Shown: positions 7,759-15,653 of the stretch, one piece after another
Position numbering within the stretch: the stretch's first letter is position 1
Layout: every line of letters starts with the position of its first letter
Origin: Oscillospiraceae bacterium
GTDB taxonomy: Bacteria > Bacillota > Clostridia > Oscillospirales > Oscillospiraceae
NCBI GenBank assembly: GCA_910575695.1
Contig: CAJTGJ010000004.1
Span: 62,001-126,000 of the forward strand
Reading direction: 5' to 3'
DNA: 64,000 nucleotides
The notes under the pieces: generated by a model
The model's database searches: none
What the model saw: the letters and a program-made list of their open reading frames with translations, nothing else
What the model was told of the DNA's origin: nothing
Program-made: the position numbers and the translations under genes

Positions 7759-8343
7759 TTACCTTACCTTTCCTTTCGATTTTTCCGGCCCAGGGCGGGA
7801 CTGCGCCGCCAGCCGCTGTAACTGATCCAGCTTCTTCTTCGTGGGGGAGTCCTGCTCAACAGCCCCCGCAGTCGTCTGCGACGGTTTCAAGCCATTCCCG
7901 CGCTCTGGCGAGGATTTCTTTTGTGGAGCGCGGGACTTCGCTTTTTTTGGCTCCTCCTCCTGTTCCTTTTGGGGGATGGGGTAGCCCAACTGCTGCATGA
8001 TGGCGTTGAGCAGGGCGGCGTAGTTCTCATTGGAAACGACATTGAGCATACCGTTGTCGTTCCCCTTTTTCTGTGCGAAAAAATAGAGGACGCCAAACTC
8101 CTTGGCCAGCTTCTGGAATTTGGCCTTGTCCTCGGCCTTGATGGGGATGACAACGGCGGGGGCGGGGTCGCGGGCCAGCCGCTTGGCCGTGGTCTGGCCC
8201 ACCACTTTCATGTCCTGCTTGGCAATCGCCAGCAGAAGGGCGGCGACATTCTTCACGCCCTCCAGGGTCAGCTTCGCCGCCGCCTCGGTCGCCTGTAAGC
8301 TCTCCCGTACTACAACGTCGGCAGCTTCAGCACTTACATCCAT
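7759..8343 (-). CDS. PcfB-like (DUF3801) conjugation protein
   Basis: This 194-residue protein starts with a helical segment. A central stretch, PIKAEDKAKFQKLAKEFGVLYFFAQKK, resembles the DUF3801/PcfB core, as does the nested-element protein at 15171-15653. The C-terminal third is Lys/Pro/Gln-rich and disordered. In plasmid pCF10, PcfB assists recruitment of the relaxase-DNA complex to the coupling protein. Here the gene follows the relaxase with a short overlap (relaxase stop at 8334), consistent with that role. Assignment rests on pattern and context. Confidence 0.65.
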   Translation of the reverse strand: MDVSAEAADVVVRESLQATEAAAKLTLEGVKNVAALLLAIAKQDMKVVGQTTAKRLARDPAPAVVIPIKAEDKAKFQKLAKEFGVLYFFAQKKGNDNGMLNVVSNENYAALLNAIMQQLGYPIPQKEQEEEPKKAKSRAPQKKSSPERGNGLKPSQTTAGAVEQDSPTKKKLDQLQRLAAQSRPGPEKSKGKVR

Positions 8344-9710
8344 TTGCCTTTCTTCTCCTTTCTTACTTGCTCGTCCGTTCGATCCCGGACGGCCTTATGG
8401 CTGCTCCGTTCCTCCTGCCGCATGAGCTGCTCCCGATCCCTGATTTTCGGAATATCCTCCGTAATTTTTCGGCAGATCGTCAGCTCGCGGCGGGTAGAGC
8501 GCAGCTTGCCATTGACAGTCTCCAACTCGGTCCCCACGTCCCGGCCCTCGCGTCGTTCCCGGTAAAGCTCCGCACGGTAGTCTGTCAGCAGGTCGATCTG
8601 GCCTTGCAGGGCGTCGCCCAGCAGGGCAAGCTGGCTGTCCGTCTCTATGCGGTACTGCAGTAAAAAACAGAATTGTTTTTGATAGCGTTGGAGCTTTGCC
8701 ACTTCCCTGCGGACAGCCGGGGGCGGCGGGGTGCGCCGGGGCCTGCGGCAGCGATTGAGTAAATATAAGTAGCGCAGATAGAGCGCACGAAAGCCGCGCA
8801 CTTTCCGGCGCGGCTGACGGGGGACAGCGCCCCCTCGAACGGTATAACGTTTTTTTACCTGGGGAATGGGGCGTACCAGCGGTATGGGCGGCGCAGACGG
8901 CGGCAGGGGCAGTTCATAGGGTTCGCCCCGCCGCGCCGCCGCCAGCCGTTCCCGGATGTGGGCTTCGGTGTAGCCGTCGCCCAGGCTGTCCAGCCGGAAT
9001 ACATAGTCCCCGCCTGGGGGCTGGACGGCGGTATGCTTCACATTCGATCCATATTTAATGGTATAGCCCTGCCGCCGCAGGGCGGCGAGGAAGGAGTCAA
9101 AAGTAAAGCTCTCCCCGATGGCTGCGTCAATGTCCTGCATGACCCCGGCCATCACGATTTTTCGTCCTTGCTTTTCCGCTGTCCACTCGGTATAATGTTT
9201 CCCGTGGCCCTGTGGCTCAATGACCGACAGGCCGCGCTCCCGGCTCACTTCGTTAGAGGTGCCGCGCAGATCCCCAAAATAACTTTGGAAGTCGCTGCGG
9301 TATTTCTTCCCGTCTACAAAGGAAACGGAATTGAAAACGATGTGACAGTGGAGATGCGCCCGGTCAACGTGGGTCGCCACAACAACCTCGTACTTGTCCC
9401 CCAGCAGACGGCGGGCAAATTCCACCCCGGCGGCGTGGGCCTCGTCCGGCGTTACCTCGCCGGGGGCGTAGGAATGGATGATATGGTAGCCCAAAACGCC
9501 GCCCTTTTTGTCCCAGCGTTTCTTGGTAGCACGCATATCTGACAGTGCGGTGTCCGGGTCGCAGTTGATGCCCGTGACAAGTTGGTGCGTTTTGGCCGGG
9601 TTTTCCGCATAGGCCAGGACGGCGGCGAGGCCGGTCTTTTCCTCGTTTAGAACATAGTCGATACAGTGATCCATGCGTCCATGCAGGGTAATGATTTTGT
9701 CGTAGGCCAA
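8334..9710 (-). CDS. MobA/VirD2-type relaxase
   Basis: This 458-residue protein has the MOBP-like layout. The candidate catalytic Tyr19 is in DHCIDYVLN, and the metal-binding histidine triad is in THVDRAHLHCH (His114, 119, 121, 123). It nicks the origin of transfer and stays covalently linked to the transferred strand. The C-terminal half is Arg-rich and coiled-coil-like (RREVAKLQRYQKQF and following). The gene is directly preceded by mobC (one-base junction) and followed by the PcfB-like gene, forming a compact mobilisation cassette of the outer element. The origin of transfer is probably close to mobC but was not located. Confidence 0.92.
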   Translation of the reverse strand: MAYDKIITLHGRMDHCIDYVLNEEKTGLAAVLAYAENPAKTHQLVTGINCDPDTALSDMRATKKRWDKKGGVLGYHIIHSYAPGEVTPDEAHAAGVEFARRLLGDKYEVVVATHVDRAHLHCHIVFNSVSFVDGKKYRSDFQSYFGDLRGTSNEVSRERGLSVIEPQGHGKHYTEWTAEKQGRKIVMAGVMQDIDAAIGESFTFDSFLAALRRQGYTIKYGSNVKHTAVQPPGGDYVFRLDSLGDGYTEAHIRERLAAARRGEPYELPLPPSAPPIPLVRPIPQVKKRYTVRGGAVPRQPRRKVRGFRALYLRYLYLLNRCRRPRRTPPPPAVRREVAKLQRYQKQFCFLLQYRIETDSQLALLGDALQGQIDLLTDYRAELYRERREGRDVGTELETVNGKLRSTRRELTICRKITEDIPKIRDREQLMRQEERSSHKAVRDRTDEQVRKEKKGKWM

Positions 9711-10019
9711 TTACAGCGTCTCCTTTACCGTGCGCCACGCCTGCCGGACTAAAGCGGCGGCTTCCGCGATCTCCGCTTTGCCGATGCCCTTGGTGGCGTT
9801 GGCCCAATACGCGATTTGGTTCACATTATTGCCGATGGCCGACAGCTCCCGGAGCAGGGCGGCATAGGTGTCGGGCGGGCGCGGGCGCAGCTGTACGCCA
9901 GCGGCAAGTGCGCGGAGAAATGGATCAATACCCAGCCCAGCAAGCTCGGCCTGCTTCTTCAGGTGCCGGTACTCCTGCTCATTCATCCACACGCTTACAT
10001 GGCGGTTTCGTTTTCGCAT
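9711..10019 (-). CDS. MobC-like relaxosome accessory protein
   Basis: This 102-residue basic protein reads MRKRNRHVSVWMNEQEY, a ribbon-helix-helix-type start. It has a conserved LRELSAIGNNVNQIAYWAN segment, the hallmark of MobC/mobilisation proteins that bind near oriT and help the relaxase nick. The ATG at 10019 is preceded by GAAAGGAGG. The longer open frame upstream runs through palindrome A and is not believed. The stop abuts the relaxase start. Confidence 0.88.
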   Translation of the reverse strand: MRKRNRHVSVWMNEQEYRHLKKQAELAGLGIDPFLRALAAGVQLRPRPPDTYAALLRELSAIGNNVNQIAYWANATKGIGKAEIAEAAALVRQAWRTVKETL

Positions 10020-10046
10020 GGCATCCTCCTTTCGGTGGGCAGAAAA

Positions 10047-10073
10047 AATACGTCTCACGGTGAGACGCATTTC
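10047..10073. repeat. Palindrome A, copy 4
   Basis: The left arm reads ATACGTCTCAC and the right arm GTGAGACGCAT, so the outer part pairs imperfectly. It lies between mobC and the upstream gene, 27 bases before the mobC start. Confidence 0.88.
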
Positions 10074-10081
10074 ACAGCCGC

Positions 10082-11050
10082 TTATTTCTGCTTCGGGCGG
10101 GTGGGGGCATGACGCGCCCTGTCGGGTTGCTTGGTCTGTGCGGCCTGCCCCTCCTTGAGCCGTTCCAGCCGTACCCGGACAGATTGCCGGGGTTTTGCCG
10201 GAGTTTCCGGCGCAGCCTGCCTGGGGGACGCGCTCTGGACGATCTGTACTTGCTGGGGTGCTTGTTTCAGCTCCCCACTGTTTACCATCTGCCGCAGGGC
10301 GGCGATCCTCTCGTCCAGCTTCGCTTGATACTGCGCCTGCCGCCCCTCGCCCATGCCGGGGATCAGGGCCTCCGCTGACCGCTTCAGTTCGGTGATGCTG
10401 CAATGATTACGGAAAAAGGGCAGCAGATTGCTGTTCAGATCGTCCATGCTCTTTTGTATGAACGGCAAAAAGGATGCTTGAAAATCATCCTGGTACTTCG
10501 CGTCCACTTTGGAAAAATCCAGCTCCCCCATGATACGCTCCGGGTCGGCACGGTAGCTGGCCAGCCGTTGTTCCATCTGCTCCAGCAGCCCGCCCCGGCC
10601 CGATCCGATTTCCAGCGGGAGCCAGTAGCGGTCGCTGGTATCGCCCCGCATATAGTCAATTTTGACTTTGACCGCATGGGGAGTGGCCTTTGCCTCGTGG
10701 CGGCTGGCATCCATCTGGCGTACATACTCGTTGGCTTCCGATAGGGTCATCTGCTTGCCCACGGGGAAATTCCGGTCCCGGCTTTCCATAACAGTAACAA
10801 CAGGCTCGGCGGCAGGGTGGAGATTGGCAGTCGGGGCCTCCGGCCCCTCGATAAAGGGCGGTTTCATCAATTCGTCCGCCGCGCTGGAAACGCTCTGCGC
10901 GAACGCTTTCCACTTATCGGCCACGGCCCGCACGGTGCAAAGTCCGCGCTTGAAAAATCCGGTCACGATGTTGGCGCTCTCAGAAAGCAGGTCTTTCACG
11001 TCCTTCTTGAGATTGCCGGTGATTTCGCCCATTCGGTTGTTGGGTTCCAT
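10082..11050 (-). CDS. ICE-borne protein of unknown function
   Basis: This 322-residue protein starts at 11050 (AAAGGAGG 6 nt upstream); the extended frame crosses two palindromes and is rejected. The N-terminus (MGEITGNLKKDVKDLLSE) is helical. The middle has VKVKIDYMRGDTSDRYWLPLEIGSGRGGLLEQMEQRL, resembling large-polyvalent-protein-associated domains found in ICE proteins. The C-terminus is Pro/Arg/Gln-rich. It lies upstream of mobC and the relaxase. I cannot assign a function. Confidence 0.65.
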   Translation of the reverse strand: MEPNNRMGEITGNLKKDVKDLLSESANIVTGFFKRGLCTVRAVADKWKAFAQSVSSAADELMKPPFIEGPEAPTANLHPAAEPVVTVMESRDRNFPVGKQMTLSEANEYVRQMDASRHEAKATPHAVKVKIDYMRGDTSDRYWLPLEIGSGRGGLLEQMEQRLASYRADPERIMGELDFSKVDAKYQDDFQASFLPFIQKSMDDLNSNLLPFFRNHCSITELKRSAEALIPGMGEGRQAQYQAKLDERIAALRQMVNSGELKQAPQQVQIVQSASPRQAAPETPAKPRQSVRVRLERLKEGQAAQTKQPDRARHAPTRPKQK

Positions 11051-11077
11051 GTTCGCCTCCTTTGAGTGTTGCCGGAT

Positions 11078-11103
11078 AATGCGTCTCACCGTGAGACGCA
11101 TTT
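11078..11103. repeat. Palindrome A, copy 5
   Basis: AATGCGTCTCAC and GTGAGACGCATT arms with a central C. First of a pair 20 bases apart upstream of the gene at 10082-11050. Confidence 0.9.
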
Positions 11104-11123
11104 CCGTGTAAAGTGCGCTGAAT

Positions 11124-11150
11124 AAATACGTCTCACGGTGAGACGTATTT
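11124..11150. repeat. Palindrome A, copy 6 (with paired change)
   Basis: Both arms carry the same substitution relative to other copies: AAATACGTCTCAC and GTGAGACGTATTT. Symmetry is kept although the sequence changed, which argues that the inverted repeat itself is under selection. Confidence 0.9.
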
Positions 11151-11168
11151 TCGTAGGTGGGGGTTTTA

Positions 11169-11252
11169 AGGGGGCTGCGCCCCCTAACAAGGGTCATTTG
11201 GTGTGCTACCAAATGACATACTTGCTCGGACAGCACCGCCTTTCGGCGGCGC
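11169..11252. repeat. Run of three hairpins
   Basis: Three separate inverted repeats follow each other: AGGGGGCTGCGCCCCCT (11169-11185), GTCATTTGGT / ACCAAATGAC (10-bp arms, 11193-11217) and GGACAGC...GCTGTCC with an inner CCGCC/GGCGG stem (11227-11252). With palindromes A5 and A6 they make five hairpins in one 175-base intergenic stretch. No U-tract follows, so they are not ordinary terminators; an oriT or operon-processing region is possible. Confidence 0.6.
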
Positions 11253-11267
11253 TGTCCGCTGTGGGTG

Positions 11268-11861
11268 CTACCTTACAGCCGGTTTCTTCTTACGGGGCGT
11301 CCTCTTTCTGACGGCAGAGGCGATGCGTTCTTTCTGGAGAACACAGTCCAGCTCCAGCTCATTTCCGGGTTTATAGTGGATGCGTTCAATACGCCCGTGG
11401 TCGTTAATCAGACTGTGAAAGTGCCCAGAATATGCTGCATAGGGCAGTTCAAGCTCTGTGCCGTCCGCAAAGGTCAGTTCTACCATTTCAGCGTGGACGG
11501 CGTTCCGCTTCACACGCTCTACCTGCTCTCCATATCGCAGGGGCTTAACTTGGCCCAGCACAGATGCGCCCTCCCGTCCAGGTTCAACGATGACACGGTA
11601 CGCCTTGATATGCTCCGCGTCATAGTCGTAATGCGTCCAGGCGATGTGTGCTGTGCTTTCCTTGATAAATGCCTCCCGTTCCGGGACGCACAGTGTCCCG
11701 CAGGGGCGGCTCATCCAGAGAAATGTACGATCTTCCTGGCTGATTTCCAGCATGGCGGCTTGCAGGCGCTTTTCGTCATAGGCAAAATCCGATTGATAGT
11801 GTTGGGTGTTTTCCTCCACAATTCCCGCCAAAAACGGAATAATATCAATCTTCTTTTCCAT
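11268..11861 (-). CDS. ICE-borne hypothetical protein
   Basis: This 197-residue soluble protein has a basic C-terminus (RKRTPRKKKPAVR). It contains acidic and aromatic stretches (ESTAHIAWTHYDYDAEHIKAY, ELPYAAYSGHFHSLINDHGRIERIHYK). I do not recognise a family with certainty. Its start overlaps the 35-aa ORF upstream, suggesting translational coupling, and it belongs to the outer operon immediately downstream of the nested-element insertion. Confidence 0.65.
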   Translation of the reverse strand: MEKKIDIIPFLAGIVEENTQHYQSDFAYDEKRLQAAMLEISQEDRTFLWMSRPCGTLCVPEREAFIKESTAHIAWTHYDYDAEHIKAYRVIVEPGREGASVLGQVKPLRYGEQVERVKRNAVHAEMVELTFADGTELELPYAAYSGHFHSLINDHGRIERIHYKPGNELELDCVLQKERIASAVRKRTPRKKKPAVR

Positions 11862-11952
11862 AGCGTTCGTCCAGGTCGGGGCCGTTCACCGGGGAGAGGT
11901 ACTTTTCCGCAAATTCCTCCGGGGTCAGCAGCTCCCCCACGGTGTCCAGCAT
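11845..11952 (-). CDS. Small 35-aa ORF next to the left attachment site
   Basis: MLDTVGELLTPEEFAEKYL...DERYGKED. The start at 11952 has an AGGAG motif 10 bases upstream, supplied by the attachment-site sequence itself, and the 3' end overlaps the next gene by 17 bases. In the uninterrupted outer element it would directly follow the 80-aa gene at 35618-35860. It is therefore either a separate small gene or the tail of that gene split by the insertion; the present frames of the two pieces do not join without a shift. Confidence 0.5.
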   Translation of the reverse strand: MLDTVGELLTPEEFAEKYLSPVNGPDLDERYGKED

Positions 11953-11960
11953 ATGAATGG

Positions 11961-11974
11961 CTCCTATTAGGAAC
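11961..11974. other. Left attachment site (attL) of the nested element
   Basis: CTCCTATTAGGAAC lies at the junction between outer-operon genes and nested-element DNA. Its reverse complement TTCCTAATAGGAG recurs at 35615-35627. Farther in, ACACTGT mirrors ACAGTGT at the right end, so the element termini form an inverted repeat. A GA dinucleotide shared by both ends is a possible crossover, as used by the serine recombinases TnpX and TndX. Confidence 0.7.
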
Positions 11975-12040
11975 ACTGTAATATCAAGGCTTTTCGGAGC
12001 CTGCACCCACGAAAAAATTTAATCAGAGCTATCACATTAC

Positions 12041-12082
12041 GCAAAAAGCCGTCCGGCATGAAAAAACGGGCGGCTTTTTTGC
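12041..12082. terminator. Bidirectional terminator-like hairpin near the left end
   Basis: GCAAAAAGCCG and CGGCTTTTTTGC arms around a short spacer. It would shield the first gene of the nested element from outside transcription. Confidence 0.65.
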
Positions 12083-12126
12083 GTGGATAGCCGGGAGGGA
12101 GGCGAAAAAATAGTAACAAAGTTTTA

Positions 12127-12141
12127 GCACAAGATTTGTGC
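12127..12141. promoter_or_regulatory. Possible operator upstream of the ParB-like gene
   Basis: GCACAAGATTTGTGC is a near-perfect 15-bp inverted repeat in an AT-rich stretch 32 bases before the start of the first gene of the operon. Position and symmetry suggest a regulator site; no regulator is identified. Confidence 0.4.
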
Positions 12142-12173
12142 AACATTCACGAAAATCAAAGAGGAGGTAACGA

Positions 12174-13739
12174 ATGGCAGACGAGAAACTGAACCCCAAC
12201 CCGGCGGAAAATCCCCAGCCCAGCCTGTTTGATACGGGCCCGGCGGACACTCCCGCCCCGGATGCTCCCACGCCGGAGCCCCCGGCCCCGGAGGGCAAGG
12301 ACGCGCCCGAGCAGGCTGCCGCTGAATTGCCCGCGCCGGAGTCCCCGGTTTTGGAGGTCAACCCTCCCGAGCAGGCCGCTGGGGAGCCGCCCTCGCAGGA
12401 TGCCCCCGCTGGGGCTCCCGGCGAGGTGAATGTCTCCGCCGACCAGATTGAAAAGCTGATGGCGGAGAAACGGGCGGCGGAACGTGCGGAGGTGGAAAAG
12501 AACGAGCCGCCCGAGCCGGAACAGCCGCCCGCCCCCGGCCCGGCTGAAACGCCCGGCAAGGATGCGAAAGCCGCAAAGGGCAAGGCCGCCAAAGAAAAAG
12601 CTCCCGCCCCGGAGGAAAAGCCCAAGGGCAGGCGGGGCCGCAAGCCCAAAGAGGAAAAAGCGGGGCCCGGCTCCACGGGAGGGACGGGGGCCCGCAGGGG
12701 CCGCCCACCCAAGGCTGATAAGGCGGCCCCCGACAAGCCCCCGTCCCCACCTCGAGACAAAATGTCCCAAAGCAAGGGCCAGACCGCCCCGGCAAAGGAA
12801 GAGGCCCCCGCCGCTCCCCCGCCTGCGCCGGAACAGGCCGCCGAGCCCCGGGACGCTACCCGCGCCGAAAAGGAAGAGATCGTCTATCTCAACCTTTCGG
12901 AGCTGTTCCCGTTCAAAGACCATCCCTTTGGAGTCCGTGACGATGCGGAAATGAAAGGGCTTGTGGAGTCCGTCAAGGACAATGGCGTACACCAGCCCGC
13001 GCTGGTGCGTCCCCGTGAGGGCGGCGGCTATGAAATCATCGCGGGCCACCGCCGCCAGCGGGCCAGTGAGCTGGCCGGGTTTGTAAATATGCCGTGTATC
13101 GTCCGCAACATGACGGACGACGAGGCTGTCCTTGCGATGACGGACGACAACCTGCGCCACCGGGAAAAGATTTTGCCGATGGAAAAGGCCCAGTCGCTGA
13201 AAATGCAGGTGGAGGCCATCAGCCACCAGGGGACGCGGCTGGAGGGCGTGGCCGCCGGGGACGTGGGAAAACGCTCCACGGAAATCGTGGGGGAACGCAA
13301 CGGCATGAATTACAAGCAGGTGCAGCGGTATATCCGGCTGACCGAGCTTGTGCCGGAGCTCCAGTCTATGGTGAACGAGAAAAAGCTGTCCTTTACCCCC
13401 GCCGTGGAGATCTCGTTCATCAAACCGAAAAACCAGAGGTTTATCGCCGTTTCCATTGAGGGCGAGCAGTCCTCCCCCTCTCTGTCCCAGGCCCAGGAAC
13501 TCCGCAAGCTGGATAAGGACGGGAAACTGAACGGCGATGTGATTGACGGCATTTTGAGCCGTGAGAAAAAGGAGGTAGACAAAGTGATTATTTCCGCCGC
13601 TGAACTGGGCAAGTATTTCGGCAAGGACGCCACGCCCCGGGAAATGAAAGACCAGATCATGTCCCTGCTGGACGCATGGAAAGAGAAACAGCCCCCGGAG
13701 CGCACCGCCCCGGAGAAAAAGAATGACCGGGAAAAGTAA
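12174..13739 (+). CDS. ParB-like DNA-binding protein with long Pro/Ala-rich N-terminus
   Basis: This 521-residue protein has a strong RBS (GAGGAGG). Residues 1-230 are disordered and rich in Pro, Ala, Glu and Lys, with two AT-hook-like pieces (GRRGRKPK, RRGRPPK). From about residue 233 comes a ParB N-domain: VYLNLSELFPF, GLVESVKDNGVHQPALVRP and the CTP-binding box IIAGHRRQRASELA, then a helix-turn-helix region (NGMNYKQVQRYIRLTELVPELQ). Such proteins segregate or stabilise ICE circles, or act as regulators. Palindrome B copy 1 is translated in frame as RDKMSQSK (residues about 193-200). No parA gene is seen. Confidence 0.88.
   Translation: MADEKLNPNPAENPQPSLFDTGPADTPAPDAPTPEPPAPEGKDAPEQAAAELPAPESPVLEVNPPEQAAGEPPSQDAPAGAPGEVNVSADQIEKLMAEKRAAERAEVEKNEPPEPEQPPAPGPAETPGKDAKAAKGKAAKEKAPAPEEKPKGRRGRKPKEEKAGPGSTGGTGARRGRPPKADKAAPDKPPSPPRDKMSQSKGQTAPAKEEAPAAPPPAPEQAAEPRDATRAEKEEIVYLNLSELFPFKDHPFGVRDDAEMKGLVESVKDNGVHQPALVRPREGGGYEIIAGHRRQRASELAGFVNMPCIVRNMTDDEAVLAMTDDNLRHREKILPMEKAQSLKMQVEAISHQGTRLEGVAAGDVGKRSTEIVGERNGMNYKQVQRYIRLTELVPELQSMVNEKKLSFTPAVEISFIKPKNQRFIAVSIEGEQSSPSLSQAQELRKLDKDGKLNGDVIDGILSREKKEVDKVIISAAELGKYFGKDATPREMKDQIMSLLDAWKEKQPPERTAPEKKNDREK
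12752..12772. repeat. Palindrome B, copy 1 (inside the ParB-like gene)
   Basis: CGAGACA-AAA-TGTCCCAAAG. One position of the left arm deviates (GAGACA for GGGACA). Confidence 0.85.
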
Positions 13740-13740
13740 G

Positions 13741-13763
13741 CCTTGAGACAAAATGTCCCAAGG
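13741..13763. repeat. Palindrome B, copy 2
   Basis: CCTTGAGACA-AAA-TGTCCCAAGG, directly after the ParB-like stop codon. The flanks changed together (CCTT/AAGG), extending the symmetry. Confidence 0.88.
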
Positions 13764-13817
13764 CTTTTCTTCTGCCCGCGCCCCATCCCCGCGCCTTGCA
13801 TGGCGTTCTTTTAGAGA

Positions 13818-13985
13818 GGGGCTCTGGTGGTATATCCCCCGTCGCCGCCTACTACTGAGCACAGCCGGGAGTGGGCAGTCAAGGGGCGGAACGCCCGCCG
13901 CCTGCGGCGGCTTGCCCTTGACGGCCCGCCCCGGCTGTGCCACCCCTCCCGGCGCGGCGGGGGATATATCCTCCAGAGCCGCCCC
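13818..13985 (+). ncRNA. Candidate structured non-coding element, nested-element copy
   Basis: The outer stem GGCTCTGG.GG.TATATCCCCCG (from 13819) pairs with CGGGGGATATATCCTCCAGAGCC (to 13980). Inside, GCACAGCCGGG pairs with CCCCGGCTGTGC, then GTCAAGGG (13879-13886) with CCCTTGAC, closed by a CCGCC/CGGCGG hairpin. A second hairpin, CCCTTTCCCATGAATGGGAAAGG (13984-14006), follows. No protein is encoded in the 320 bases between the ParB-like and DUF4406-like genes. Layout and the CAGTCAAGG and CTTGAC boxes are shared with 6697-6844, with compensating differences in stems. Confidence 0.55.
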
Positions 13986-14058
13986 CTTTCCCATGAATGG
14001 GAAAGGGCGGGGGGATTGGGTTGAACGACAACTATTAAAATATCGGAGGTAAACAACT

Positions 14059-14400
14059 ATGAAACGACCCCTTGCTTACATTACCGCCGCTTGGTACGGC
14101 GGCGACACGGAAAACGCGGAGCTGGCCGCGCAGTATTGCCGGGCGGTTTACGATGCGGGCTTTGCCCCCATCTGCCCCGCGCTGTTCCTGCCCCTTTTCC
14201 TCAATGACGCGGTTCCCGAGGAGCACAAGAGCAGCATCGACATTGGCCGCGACCTGCTCCGGCGTTCCCGGGTGCTGGTGGTATGCGGGCATACCGTCAC
14301 CGAGTCCATGAAGAACGACATCGCGGTGGCCCAGCGGCTGGGCATCACCGCCACCACCCTTGAGGGCATCCTGACCGTCAAGGGCCAGGGCCGCCGCTGA
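14059..14400 (+). CDS. DUF4406/DUF7768-like small protein
   Basis: This 113-residue protein reads MKRPLAYITAAWYGGDTENAELAAQYCRAVYDAGFAP and RDLLRRSRVLVVCGHTVTESMKNDIAVAQRLGI. This is the Rossmann-like nucleoside 2-deoxyribosyltransferase-type fold seen in DUF4406 proteins of ICEs and phages. The RBS is CGGAGG. The ArdA gene starts within two bases of its stop, so the pair is co-translated. The substrate is unknown. Confidence 0.7.
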   Translation: MKRPLAYITAAWYGGDTENAELAAQYCRAVYDAGFAPICPALFLPLFLNDAVPEEHKSSIDIGRDLLRRSRVLVVCGHTVTESMKNDIAVAQRLGITATTLEGILTVKGQGRR

Positions 14401-14401
14401 C

Positions 14402-15109
14402 GTGGCCGGGCTGTTCGAGGCGCACGTCACCAACCTGGGGAAATACAACGAGGGTGTGCTGGCCGGGGAGCCGCTGACGTTCCCCGCCAGCCCCCAGGCG
14501 GTGCAGGCGCTCCTAAAGGAAATCGGCGTGGACGGCATACGGTATGAAGAAATCTTCATCGCCTGCTATAACTTCGGTGGGAAATTGCCGGAGCTCCAGC
14601 AGTGTCTCGGTGAATATGAAAGTCTGGACGAGCTGAACCATCTGGCCTGCCTGCTCTCGGAGCTCTCCCCGGATGACCTTGAAAAATTCGGGGCGGCCCT
14701 CAACATGGGAACGCATACCTCCGACTTGGCAGACGTTATCAACCTTGCGGAAAATCTGGACAGCTTTGAATTTTACCCGGATATTGAAAACGAGGACGAT
14801 TTGGGCCGCCACTTCACGGAGGATTTGGCGATACCCGCCGAGCTGAAAGACTATTTCGACTACGAGGCATACGGGCGGGATTTATCCACCAACGAGGGCG
14901 GCCACTTTGCCCTCGGCGGCTATATCGTCCAGACCAGCCCCGTCAAGGAGCTTTACCACGGCACCGAGGACATTCCCAAAGAGCACAAGGTTTTTGCCCT
15001 CCCCCAGCTCTCGATCCGGGAGCAGATGGCCGCATACAAGGAAGTGATAGACCGCATCCCTCCGGCGGCTGACCGAACCCGCCCGGAAACAGCCCGGGAG
15101 GGGCGGTGA
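14402..15109 (+). CDS. ardA: Antirestriction protein ArdA
   Basis: This 235-residue acidic protein starts at GTG 14402, directly after the previous stop. FEAHVTNLGKYNEGVLAGEPLTFPA, EEIFIACYNFGG and the C-terminal YFDYEAYGRDLSTNEGGHF match the ArdA family, DNA mimics that inhibit type I restriction enzymes during conjugation. The negative charge (many Glu/Asp) fits. A Pro/Arg tail follows the domain. It sits early in the transfer operon, as expected for genes expressed on entry into a new host. Confidence 0.9.
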   Translation: MAGLFEAHVTNLGKYNEGVLAGEPLTFPASPQAVQALLKEIGVDGIRYEEIFIACYNFGGKLPELQQCLGEYESLDELNHLACLLSELSPDDLEKFGAALNMGTHTSDLADVINLAENLDSFEFYPDIENEDDLGRHFTEDLAIPAELKDYFDYEAYGRDLSTNEGGHFALGGYIVQTSPVKELYHGTEDIPKEHKVFALPQLSIREQMAAYKEVIDRIPPAADRTRPETAREGR

Positions 15110-15132
15110 CTTCGAGACAAATTGTCCCAAAG
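15110..15132. repeat. Palindrome B, copy 3
   Basis: CTTCGAGACA-AAT-TGTCCCAAAG, overlapping the end of the ArdA stop region. Confidence 0.88.
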
Positions 15133-15170
15133 GCCGGAGGGCCTATCCCCGCGAAAGGAGGCGGTTTTGA

Positions 15171-15653
15171 TTGATTGACGAAGATGTTTCCCGGCGCACT
15201 ATCGCGTTATCCCTGCGGACGGGAAAGCTCACGGCCCGGGGGCTGGCGTGGGCGCTCCAGGCGGCTGGCCGGAAGATACAAAAGGAACGCCGGGCCCACC
15301 AGACCCCACACGGCAGACAGAGCGTGAAAAAGCTGATGGCCCACGGCGCGGCGACCAACAGCATCGAGCTCACCGGGGCCCCGAAAGACTTTGACCGGGT
15401 GGCCCGGAAGTGGAATGTTGACTACGCCTTTTACAAGACCGGGCCGGACAAGTACCTGCTGTTCTTCAAGTCCGGGCAGGCGGACGCTGTTACCGCTTGT
15501 TTTTCGGAATACTCCCGCCGGGTGCTGAACAAGGCCAAAAGCGACCGCGTTCCTATTCGGGAACAGCTCAAACGGGCCGCCGCTGAGATACTGCGCCAGC
15601 CCGCGCCCCAAAAGAAAGACCGCGTAAAGGAGGCCGCCCATGAGGACAGATAA
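15171..15653 (+). CDS. PcfB-like (DUF3801) conjugation protein
   Basis: This 160-residue protein starts at TTG 15171, 8 bases after AAAGGAGG. It shows the DUF3801/PcfB pattern: a helical N-terminus, NSIELTGAPKDFDRVARKWNVDYAFYK and PDKYLLFFKSGQADAVTACFSEY, then a basic tail. In Gram-positive conjugation PcfB-type proteins link relaxosome and coupling protein. Its 3' end overlaps the VirD4-like gene by 14 bases, in keeping with that partnership. Confidence 0.8.
   Translation: MIDEDVSRRTIALSLRTGKLTARGLAWALQAAGRKIQKERRAHQTPHGRQSVKKLMAHGAATNSIELTGAPKDFDRVARKWNVDYAFYKTGPDKYLLFFKSGQADAVTACFSEYSRRVLNKAKSDRVPIREQLKRAAAEILRQPAPQKKDRVKEAAHEDR

Noticed and set aside
10082-11236. Extended N-terminus for the gene at 10082-11050
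   Set aside because: The extra 62 codons translate two A palindromes and hairpins; ATG 11050 has an ideal RBS.
12156-13994. 612-codon minus-strand frame opposite the ParB-like gene
   Set aside because: No recognisable features; it exists because the GC-rich ParB-like gene lacks stops on the opposite strand.
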